Assembly: GCF_016802725.1 (NCBI RefSeq)
Contig: NC_052665.1
Coordinates: 25,686,501-25,750,500 of the forward strand
Reading direction: 5' to 3'
Length of the DNA stretch: 64,000 nt
DNA from: Solenopsis invicta
Lineage: Eukaryota; Arthropoda; Insecta; Hymenoptera; Formicidae
Shown: positions 53,433-61,961 of the stretch, one piece after another
Layout: each line of letters begins with the position of its first letter
Numbering within the stretch: the stretch's first letter is position 1
Position numbers and translations under genes: made by a program
Notes under the pieces: model-generated
The model's database searches: none
Seen by the model: the letters and a program-made list of their open reading frames with translations, nothing else
Told to the model about the DNA's origin: nothing

Positions 53433-54082
53433 CTCCGTGGGGGGGAGGAGACCAGCTCCATGGAGATAAGCCTATGATCAGACGTCTCTCCGAGGGAGCC
53501 GGTCTCCACTGTCCATCTCTGGACCCTGTTTAGGGCCCCGGAGGAGGCCCATGTCACGTCGACATTGGACTCTCCCCCGGCCCCCACGTAGGTGCTGACC
53601 CGGCCCCGGTTTAAAAGGACCAGGCCGAGCCCCGCCGCAAACTCTAGAGCGAGGCGGCCCCCCACGTCTGTGCGGGGGGAGCCCCAAGCCACAGCGTGGG
53701 CATTGAAGTCTCCCCCCACGACGACAGGCCTTGGAGAGCGACTGAGAATGTCGCTCTCCATGCCGTCTAAGGCCGCCTCGTACTCCCCCCTGGTTAGGCT
53801 AGGGGGGAGATAGCATCCCAGGACATCGATGGGTCCGTACTCGACCATGACGAAGCCCTCGCCAGCCGATAGAGGAATCATCGGCAGAGCGCCCGGCACA
53901 TGATGGCTGACCATCGCCACCTTCCCCGAGGGATCTCCAACCCAGTTGGGGTTGCCCTCGGGTATCCTATAAGGATCGGCGACGATGGCCAGCCCGCCAC
54001 CCCCCTCCGCCAGGCACTGCGCAAGCATATCTTGCGCAGCCCTGGCGTGATTGAAGTTGGCCTGAAGGAGCCTAGGGGGCAT
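53384..54082 (-). pseudogene. R1 ORF2, endonuclease domain
   Basis: The ATG overlaps the end of ORF1. APE-type endonuclease motifs in order: LQANFNHARAAQDML, VGGDFNAHAVAWGS and SDHRLISMEL. The enzyme nicks the target DNA to prime reverse transcription. The frame is lost after about 53420, and the region to 53004 continues in another frame. Confidence 0.85.
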
Positions 54083-54942
54083 CGTTGGCTTGCTCCCGAG
54101 GCTCCTCCGCCTCCTTCATCTCGACGCAGTTGTTCTCTGCGTCCTCTTCTCTTATTGCTCTCCTCTCCCTTTGCGGGAGAGGGGCCTCTACCTCAACCTC
54201 AGGGGGGGGGGCCGCGATCTGCGACGGGGTTAGCGTTACTGTCGACCCCGCCTCACTGCGGCCCCCGGCTCTCGGGGGTGCCTTCTGGGGCTTATTTGCC
54301 AGGCACCCCTTTGGGCCAATTCGGTGCTCGGCGGGCTTGCCCGCGTCTTTGCAGACCGGGCAGCCCGCCTTCTCCTTGTAGGCATTGGCCAGATGGCCAA
54401 TGCCTCCGCATCGATAGCAGCAGCCGGATCTGTCGATCCGGCTGCTGCATTTGGCCTGGACGTGGCCCGTGGCCAGGCACCGGTGGCACTGTAGTCCCCG
54501 TGAAGGGAGCAGTGCCACTCGGCAGCTTGACCAGCCCACCCTGAATCGGGGGGCGGCCAAGACTACCTTGCCCGCCTTCGCAGGGCAGCGCACCCAACAG
54601 GTGCCCAGCCCGTTGGGAGCCATACGGATCTCTCCCACTTTAATATCGTGGGGAGAGCAGACTCCTATGGCTCCCAGGGCCTCAGCCACCTCGTTGGAGG
54701 TGACCGAGTCGTCCAGGCCAGTCAGGCGTAGCTCGACCGTTTTACACGGCCAGGGCGTCGGCTTTTGTGCCGTTGTCAACGCCCCTGACCTCGAGTATCA
54801 GGGCACCTGTTACCGCTCTGCGAGGGCGCAGGTCCTCAATCCCGAGGGAGGAGAGATCTACTTTCTCCCTCGCGGTCTTGAGGACCCGCGCGTATGCTCC
54901 CGGGTCGGCACAAGTGACCGTTACGGCCGCCGTGGTCAGCGG
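54072..54942 (-). pseudogene. R1 ORF1 (gag-like), 5'-truncated and frameshifted
   Basis: From the insertion border one frame reads AYARVLKTAREKVDLSSLGI and LRPRRAVTGALILEV, the conserved R1 ORF1 block, then slips near 54745 into ELRLTGLDDSVTSNEVAEAL and continues to 54072. Three C-terminal zinc knuckles: CHRCLATGHVQAKC intact, CYRCGGIGHLANAY with tyrosine for the last cysteine, and a CX2C...HX..C third. The protein binds element RNA. Confidence 0.85.
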
Positions 54943-54984
54943 AACGTGTATTGACCTGATCTACCAGTTTTATACACATATCAG

Positions 54985-55094
54985 CACTAAGTATTTACAA
55001 GTCATCACAAGGGATGGTTTAGTTTGCAGCAATCTCAGAAATTAAGCAACGTTGACCGGAGTCGCGACTTGAATAGGTGACCACTTGGGAATAT
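54985..55094 (+). repeat. 5S rRNA-derived sequence, copy 2
   Basis: CAGAAATTAAGCAACGTTGA, then GACTTGAATAGGTGACCAC and TTGGGAATA align with insect 5S rRNA, A-box and C-box included. The leader ACAAGTCATCACAAGGGAT matches copy 1 at 8866. It lies 30-140 bp beyond the R1 element and is flanked by the GCAATATTGC satellite. Confidence 0.65.
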
Positions 55095-55565
55095 CAATTA
55101 CTGCAATATTTTAGTTATATCGCTGTAACATTGCTGCAATATATTATGTCCGCGAAAATTAGTTACAGGAATATTATTGCAATATCTCAGAAATATTGTT
55201 GAAATATTGCAGTAATATTACTGCAACAAGTTTTCGCGGACATAATATATTGCAGTAATGTTACAGCAATATTACTGAGATGTTGCAATAATATTCCTAT
55301 GACAATTTTTTGCGGACATAATATATTGCAGCAATATTACAGAATTATTACAGATATATTCTGTAATATTCTTTAATATTATATAATATTAAAGAATATT
55401 ACTGCAATATCTCAGTAATATTACTAAAATGTTGCAGTAATATTAGTACGATAAATTTTTACGGACATTAGACCTTGCAGCAATATTGCTGCAATGTTAC
55501 TGCAATTTATCTTTGCAATATTACCGCAATATTGTAATATAGTAGCAATATTACGTTCTGTGCAG
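55095..55565. repeat. GCAATATTGC palindromic satellite, block 3
   Basis: Copies of AATATTGCAGTAATATTAC with inserted TTTTCGCGGACATAATATAT words. The longest palindromes read through AATATT and TAATATTA centres. Confidence 0.8.
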
Positions 55566-55674
55566 GATATCAAATACCTAACCTCAAAGCTCTTCAATGC
55601 CATTAAAAAGAGTAAAAGAATACACAAATTATTTATTTTAATAGACATCAAGAATTATAGTCAAAATTGTAGTT

Positions 55675-55809
55675 AAAGTTAAATTTGCATATATAGAATA
55701 TGACCTGCTATAATGAGGTACCCTCTGGATCTGGCATGCAGTCAATTAGAATTCCTCGTAATCAGCCTCGAATCACTGAAGCTATACAAAACGTGAAAGC
55801 GTTTGAAAG
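55675..55809 (+). pseudogene. hAT transposase exon 2
   Basis: SIRIPRNQPRITEAIQNVKAF followed by a donor GTGAGT at 55810. Short linker exon of the kind found between BED finger and transposase core in hAT genes. Confidence 0.6.
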
Positions 55810-56042
55810 TGAGTTTATTCTTATGTTAAATCTAATTCTAGTACTATATTTTAAAATATTAATAACCTACATTTTTTATAAGTATTTTAGTATTATAGAT
55901 ATGAAAACATGTAAAGAATATTAAAATTCTTTATTATATAAACACTGTAGAAATTGTCAAATATTATTCAATTTTCAAAATTTTTAATATTACTTAGTGG
56001 AAATTAATATATTATTAATTTACATAACTATGTATTTTTACA

Positions 56043-57582
56043 GAAGAATCTTTCAAAGATGAAAGAATCACAAGTGCACTTGTCTACATGATTGTAAAGG
56101 ACAATATACCTTTAAACAGCACAGATAAGCCAGGACTACAATATTTTTTAAAAACTGCAGTTCCTTTATACAACATTCCAGAACGGAACAAGATAACGAC
56201 CCTAATCGATGTCAAATATGATCACTTGTCTAGAGTGATGAAAGAAAAGGTTAGAGCTGTTTCGAATATCACTTTAACTGCAGATGTTTGGACGGAAAGC
56301 ATGAACACCATTGGACATTTAAGTTTTACTGTACACTTTCCAAACGATAGTAAAATAAACTCTATAACAATTAGAGTTGTAGAATTGGATGAACACCATA
56401 CAGCTACTTATTTAGGAGAAATGCTTTTGAAAACTTGCAATGAATAGAACATAGAATCAAATAAAGTTTCAGCTGTAGTTACTAATAATGCTGCCAATAT
56501 TTGTCAAGCAGTATGCGACGTATTTGAAAAAGAGAAACGGTTAAGTTGTTTCGCTCACACATTAAATCTTGTACCAAATAATGTTCTTGATCGGAGTTCA
56601 AACATTAAAGGACTTATTAACAAAGTTAAAAACATTGTCACATACTTTAACAAAGCGTAATAGCAGCTAATGAGTTACGTAAAGCTCAATTTATTGGTGT
56701 ACCGTTAAAATTACTGCAAGATGTTTCAACACGTTGGAATTCAACGTTCTACATGCTTGAAAGGTTTCTTATATTGATAGAATGTTTCAAGTTCTTTAAT
56801 AAAATTTCCGAAGTCACCACAAATGTTGACAGCATTTGAAGTAGCCACATTAAATGAAATTTTAGAGAAACCATTTGAGTTGGTATCAAAAGAAATTTGC
56901 GGACAAAAATATGTAACGTGTAGCAAAGTTATATACAAGTTATTACCAATGGTAAACGCTTTGTTTAATAAATTACAAGCATTAAATCCGGAATCAGATC
57001 TCGGCAAAGATTTAAAGCTTAGGCTTATTACTGAACTTCAAAAGCGTTTTTCTGACATAGAGTTTAATCCAATCTTATCCAATGGCACAATACCAGATTC
57101 GCGATTCAAAAAATTACATTTTTGCAAAGCATTAACCTGTTCTAATACGATACAACATATCAATCGATTACTGATTAATATGCATAATCAAAGCAATATT
57201 GAAAACTGTTCCTGATACGAATATTAATAAATAAGAGTGACATCTGGAAATTCCATCGCACTCTTGCTGAAAAATCAAAAAAATCAAATCAAGAAAATGA
57301 ATCGTTTAGAAATTTTAATCTTGAATTTAGACAGTATTTAAATTTAAATGTGATCGACGTTGAAACTGATCCACTTGAATATTGGGAGAAAAATAGATAT
57401 TGTTTCTCAAAGCCGAGATTGCAATTAAGTATTTGTCTATTGTTGCGACTTCGGTACCATGTGAAAGAATATTTTCGTGTGTGGGGAACATCATGGACCG
57501 CAACAGAACAAAGTCTGAACGTCTATCAAAATTGTCATTCTTAAACTTACTACAGTTTGATGATTGGCATTTAACTATATAA
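56043..57582 (+). pseudogene. hAT transposase core and dimerisation domain, broken
   Basis: After acceptor TTTACAG (56036-56042): LVYMIVKDNIPLN, LTADVWTESMNTIGHLSF (first catalytic D), a TAG near 56445, then VVTNNAANICQAV, where the second catalytic D of VTDNAA is N, CFAHTLNLV, RWNSTFYMLERFL and finally SIVATSVPCERIFSCVGNIM and RTKSERLSKLSFLNLL of the hATC dimerisation domain. Frame changes occur at about 56650, 57210 and 57440. Inactive. Confidence 0.85.
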
Positions 57583-57624
57583 AATGATTTGTACAGTTTG
57601 TTTACACAGTACCATTAATCGGGT

Positions 57625-57725
57625 TTAATAACATTTAAAGTTATGAAACTGGCCAATCACAATTATTCCATTCTTTAGGAGAATATTTCTGATTATCCAG
57701 TTTCATAACTACAAATGTTATTAAA
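57625..57725. repeat. Imperfect ~100 bp hairpin
   Basis: TTTAATAACATTTAAAGTTATG...CATAACTACAAATGTTATTAAA-type inverted repeat around a 45 bp centre, just after the hAT coding region. The outer words are interrupted here only to mark the arms. Confidence 0.6.
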
Positions 57726-57989
57726 TTCGATTATAGTGTCGTATAATAGTGATTATAGTTCTGTTGTGATTTGATTCATGATCAAATCAGTTTTTATTTT
57801 AATAAGTATGTCTTAAGTTACACTCTATTAAGATTATATAGTAATTAAGAAAATATATATAGCATAAATTTTTTCAAATTGTATACAGAGCAATTTTGCA
57901 TTTACTATAAAAACATTTTCAAAATTGCTTTGATGGAATACGTATTACTTATTAATTTTTTTTATATTTTTTTGGAAAAAAGTCTTGTT

Positions 57990-58370
57990 CCTCATCAAAC
58001 CTGAATTTTTTTTTTTAATTGATTTTCGCTTGCAGGAATAATTGCATGACATTTTAATATACCCGGAATAATTTTTGCTAATGCAAATCTTGGTTCCAAA
58101 AATTTACTTAATTCGTTGTGATTTGTTTTTGAACTGAATAAAATTATTGTCTCTTTCATATCATTTTTAGCCCACAAATACAATGCCTCACCTGAGGATT
58201 ACACTTTCTTGCAAACTAGCTTTCCTTGCTAATCGTCTTAAATTCCTACCAATACCACAGGAACCAAAATCGCTGGAACCTTTTTCATATGCTGCAATAA
58301 AAAATGTGTTAATTGGCCGTGATGTCAAAAAAATCACGCACATGGTAAAGCAATTTCTAATTTAATAATT
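57990..58370 (-). pseudogene. HGKGPCDGVG-type coding fragment, inverted copy 1
   Basis: Minus-strand copy of 58420-58722: text LWAKNDMKETIILFSSKTNH and FLEPRFALAKIIPGILK, with losses in the region of the HGKGPCDGVG motif. The two copies face away from a ~20 bp centre of TTATAATTT words. Probably remnant of a transposable-element protein. Confidence 0.6.
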
Positions 58371-58419
58371 ATAATTTAAAAATTATAATTTGCTTTACCA
58401 TGCGTAAGATTTTTTTGGT

Positions 58420-58722
58420 ATCACGACCGAATAGCACTTCTTTACTACAACACATGGGAAAGGTCCCTGTGATGGTGTTGGTGAAAATTTAAGACGATTA
58501 GCAAGGAAAGCTAGTTTGCAAGAAAGTGTATTCTTCAATGCTAATGCACTGCATCTATGGGCTAAAAATAATATGAAAGAGACAATAATTTTATTTAGTT
58601 CAAAAACAAATCACGACAAATTAAGTAAATTTTTAGAACCAAGATTTGCATTAACAAAAACTATTCCGGGTACATTAAAATATTATGCAATTATTCCTGC
58701 AAGCAAAGATCAATTCATTTAA
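58420..58722 (+). pseudogene. HGKGPCDGVG-type coding fragment, copy 2
   Basis: One frame reads TTTHGKGPCDGVGENLRRLA, then LWAKNNMKETIILFSSKTNH and TIPGTLKYYAIIPASKDQF to a TAA. The HGKGPCDGVG signature recurs, as I remember it, in many TE-linked invertebrate proteins, but I cannot name the domain. Only the last ~100 residues are present. Confidence 0.5.
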
Positions 58723-58739
58723 AAAAAATTCAATTTTGA

Positions 58740-59582
58740 GGAACAAGACAACTTTTTTTCCAAAAAAACATTTAAAAAATTAATAAGTCTGAATAATATA
58801 AAACGCAGACTTCACAATTATTTTTTATTTTATATTTATTTGTTGAAAATATATGATTTACGTAATACTAAATAATTAGCCAATAAAAATTGATATTATC
58901 CAGCTTTTGGTTGAAATTATAATTGCATTAGTAAAAATATTTATTTTCGAGAGGATCCTATTGCGATCCCAAACATTGCTTTATAATGCGATATTCTACA
59001 TGTATTGAAGTATTGTTTAGAATTTTTTCAGATTTTTAAAAATAAATAAAATTGTTTATTTTTTTATTTAAAACTAAAAAATTAATTTTTTTAATACTAT
59101 TAAATTTTTCTCACTAAAATTATTATTTTTATTTGAAAGTACGGGAAAATTTCTAAAAAAATCATGTCTCTAAAATTTTTTAAATTTTATCTACAAATGT
59201 TAAAAAAAGAAAAACATTTCTTTTAGTTTAAACGATAGCCTTCAATATCTTTGATGCAAAGCATATAATACTTATCTTTTTTATCATTAATCTTATACAA
59301 TACGTCCACTAACATGTCTTCATTATCATTTTAAAAATCCCAAATAGTTTATTTTTAGGTAGACGCCTTTCACGTGGAATGCCCCATATATTATTTGTTT
59401 GTAATTATAATCGCATGAATTTTCTTATTAATTTCTTTATGTATATTATACAGCTAATGCAAATTTGTCTGAATAGATCCTAAACTGAATCATAAAACAA
59501 GTCACAAGACAAAAAATTGTGTTATCGACGTTCGATACTGGGATATTAATACTTTCATGCTCGATATTGTAGAGTATCGATA
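58740..59582. other. AT-rich sequence without features
   Basis: No gene or structured repeat recognised. Confidence 0.6.
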
Positions 59583-59589
59583 CTTCGGT

Positions 59590-59933
59590 CAGAGAGGAAC
59601 CTGAGAGGTGCCACGGCGGCCTTTTTCTTATAACGCTAAAATTTCCGGCGCACTAACGACGCACATTTATTTAGACCAAAATATGAACTAAAAGTACATT
59701 CATTTTGAGACACTGTCGATAAAAATGGTTCAAGTTTGTGCTAAAATCATAAGGTGGGAGTACCCCCACTACATGATTTTAGCATAGACTTGAACCATTT
59801 TTATCGACAGTGTCGCAAAATGGATGTAATTTTAGTTCATATTTTGGCCTAAATGTATGTGCGTCGTTAGTGCGCCGGGAATTTTAGCGTTATAAGAAAA
59901 AGGCCGCTGTAGCACCTCTCAGGTTCCTCTCTG
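59590..59933. mobile_element. Near-perfect palindromic MITE, duplication CTTCGGT
   Basis: 344 bp, ends CAGAGAGGAACCTGAGAGGT and complement, with ~165 bp arms and a GGTGGGAGTACCCCCACTA centre. Flanked by CTTCGGT (59583-59589, 59934-59940). CAGAG ends and a 7-8 bp duplication suggest hAT. The arms differ at few positions, so it can form a full-length hairpin. Confidence 0.85.
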
Positions 59934-60133
59934 CTTCGGTTTACGATACGGATCAATATAAAATATCGATACAAACGAGAGTATCGTGCATCCTAAAGTC
60001 CCTAGAAGTAGAGAGTTTGGACATCTCGGGATTCCACGTGATTGGGCTGCACTTAAAATGGCAGCACCAATACGGATTCCTGTTTAATCCTCTTTAGCCA
60101 ATGCGATAACAGCATATAACACGTTCAAATGTA

Positions 60134-60329
60134 CACCTATGGAATTTGATTCTGTCCATGGGGAAATTTTCCAAACTGAGAAGTCACCACTTTCTACATT
60201 CTTGTAGTTCATGATTAATGAAACGACTAGAGCTTATTGGTCGTTAATCATGAACTGTAAGTATGTAGAAAAATAGCGACTTCTCAGTTTGGAAAATTTC
60301 CCCATGGACGGAATCAAAGTCCTTGGGTG
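60134..60329. mobile_element. Foldback MITE (CACCCAAGG family), nested copy 1
   Basis: 196 bp, TA on both sides, arms TTTGATTCTGTCCATGGGGA and complement. Absent at the same place in MITE-49 at 48889-49146. Confidence 0.9.
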
Positions 60330-60368
60330 TACACAAGGATAAACATACACACACATAAAGCTCACGTA

Positions 60369-60569
60369 CACCCAAGGACTTTGATTCTGTCCATGGGGAA
60401 ATTTTCCAAACTGAGAAGACGATATCTTTCTACATATTTACAGTTCATGATTAACGTAACGACCAATAAGCTCTAATGGTTTCATTAATCATAAACTGCG
60501 AGTATGTAGAAAGTGGTCACTTCTCAGTTTGGAAAATTTCCCCATGGACAGAATCAAAGTCTTTGGGTC
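60369..60569. mobile_element. Foldback MITE (CACCCAAGG family), nested copy 2
   Basis: 201 bp, TA on both sides; same arms and centre (CATGATTAACGTAACGACC) as copy 1 in opposite central orientation. Also absent from the empty site in MITE-49. Confidence 0.9.
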
Positions 60570-60649
60570 TACATATACTGACATATTCATCACCGACATT
60601 TTAGGGGGAGATGTCCAGACTGTATACTTCTAAGGTCTCTAGTGCATCC

Positions 60650-60870
60650 CTAGTAGCAGCTCCATCCTGCCATCGCCGGAAACTCCGACGCTTGCCGGAG
60701 AACAGACGTCGCCACGACAAAAGACGTGCAGAACTCTCTACACGCTTCGCGTCATTATCGAGATTACAGGCAGGCGAACACGCTAAACCGCGTTTTAACA
60801 TCCAAGGAGCGCTAACATCGGCATTTTCAAACGGACCTTTTCAGGGTTACCACGACACTTAAACAGAGGA
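60650..60870 (+). other. GC-richer island with an 83-codon frame, unidentified
   Basis: A frame passing through SCHRRKLRRLPENRRRHDKR and ending GPFQGYHDT stands out in composition from its AT-rich flanks. It starts within MITE sequence, so a real start would be at 60650 or later. Could be a host exon or another degraded element; I do not recognise it. Confidence 0.25.
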
Positions 60871-61560
60871 ACTACTCTCGTGCAATCTCATAACGCCAAA
60901 ACAGCCTATATTACTATTAGAAATGGATGTAATATTTAATTAATGCAAATAACGATTTATTTTTACAAATATAAATAACAAATAGTGCTAATAATGAACA
61001 ATACGAGTAACGAATAATAGCCTATAACACAAATGATAAATATCAATAATTAATCACAATAAGGATTTTGATGCCTTGACCAAGAACTCTACGTTGACGA
61101 TAGTGACGTATTTAACACTAATAGACGTTAAACGTGACAGGTTGACGTAAAATTTTGTTTTACATGTTATTTCGTTATGTATTTCATTGTCAAAGTGGGA
61201 TTTATCTTGTATTTATTAAATTTTTTTAAATGGTCTGTAAGTAAAGTTTTTTTTTACTGTTATACATGAAAATATATTTTTTACTCTTTCTAACAACTAT
61301 TCGTGTGTTTTCCTGTTTAAATGAGTTTCATTTTACGTGCCTTTTATGACTATTTACTGACTGTTACTTATTCGGAACGATAGTCAAGGTTTATTTTTAC
61401 AAATATTCTAAATGATTTTGTGACTGTTTTGTCTAAATTTTCTTTATTTATACAAATACCATGGTCAAAACTTATGTGTGATTTCTCGCCTGTAACATTA
61501 CTACTTTAATATGGCCGCAACGAGTAAACAGAAGCCTTAAAAGTAATTGTAAATAGAATA
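60871..61560. other. AT-rich sequence without features
   Basis: No gene recognised. Confidence 0.6.
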
Positions 61561-61679
61561 TAAGGTAAGAAACCCAGATAGAGTTTGCCGACTCTTGCCC
61601 GATGCTGAGTGTCGGACCGACATTGGCGACGTGACGGCAAGCTGACTGTTATTATCCGATCGCGGCGCAACGTTAGCCG

Positions 61680-61857
61680 TCGCGGTGCATGCTAGTTCGA
61701 TCACGTGATCAGTCCCGAGCCCAGACGCCGGAAAAAGATAGGTTTTAGTGAGTATACCGGCCACGTCTAAGTCGGAGAGTCTCACATACCCCGCGTCCTG
61801 TCTCCACAGGTGCGGGGACCCATAAAGGCGTTTCCCAACTAAAAAAAAAAAAAAAGA
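61680..61857 (+). mobile_element. LINE 3' end (or SINE) with poly(A), 12 bp duplication
   Basis: 178 bp ending in a 15-A run, flanked exactly by CAACGTTAGCCG (61668-61679, 61858-61869). The text GTTTTAGTGAGTATACCGG and GGGGACCCATAAAGGCGTTT looks like the 3' UTR of a non-LTR element, so it is a severely 5'-truncated copy. The insertion hit a cluster of CCAACGTTGG/GACTCTTGCTCG words (61580-61910). Confidence 0.8.
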
Positions 61858-61961
61858 CAACGTTAGCCGACTCTTGCTCGACGACGACTCTTGGGCCAAC
61901 GTTGGGCCAATATGAGCAGGAGTAGGTTTTAATTATTTATATAGTTTATATTAACTTTTAT

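Larger units (their letters stand above)
50135..54942 (-). mobile_element. R1-clade non-LTR retrotransposon, 5'-truncated
   Basis: 4.8 kb on the minus strand bounded by an exact 13 bp duplication AACGTGTATTGAC (50122-50134, 54943-54955), with an A-rich tail at 50135-50160. It begins inside ORF1, so about the first part of the gag-like ORF is lost. ORF1 and ORF2 overlap by 11 bases. Several frameshifts and one nonsense codon make it inactive. Very GC-rich against an AT-rich host. Confidence 0.9.
59994..60641. mobile_element. MITE-49 family copy with two nested MITEs
   Basis: Outer ends TAAAGTCCCTAGAAG and CTTCTAAGGTCTCTA, exact 8 bp duplication GTGCATCC (59986-59993, 60642-60649). It is the reverse complement of 48889-49146 except for two insertions, 60134-60329 and 60369-60569, leaving CGTGAGCTTTATGTG-type sequence (inverted) between them. 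Confidence 0.9.
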
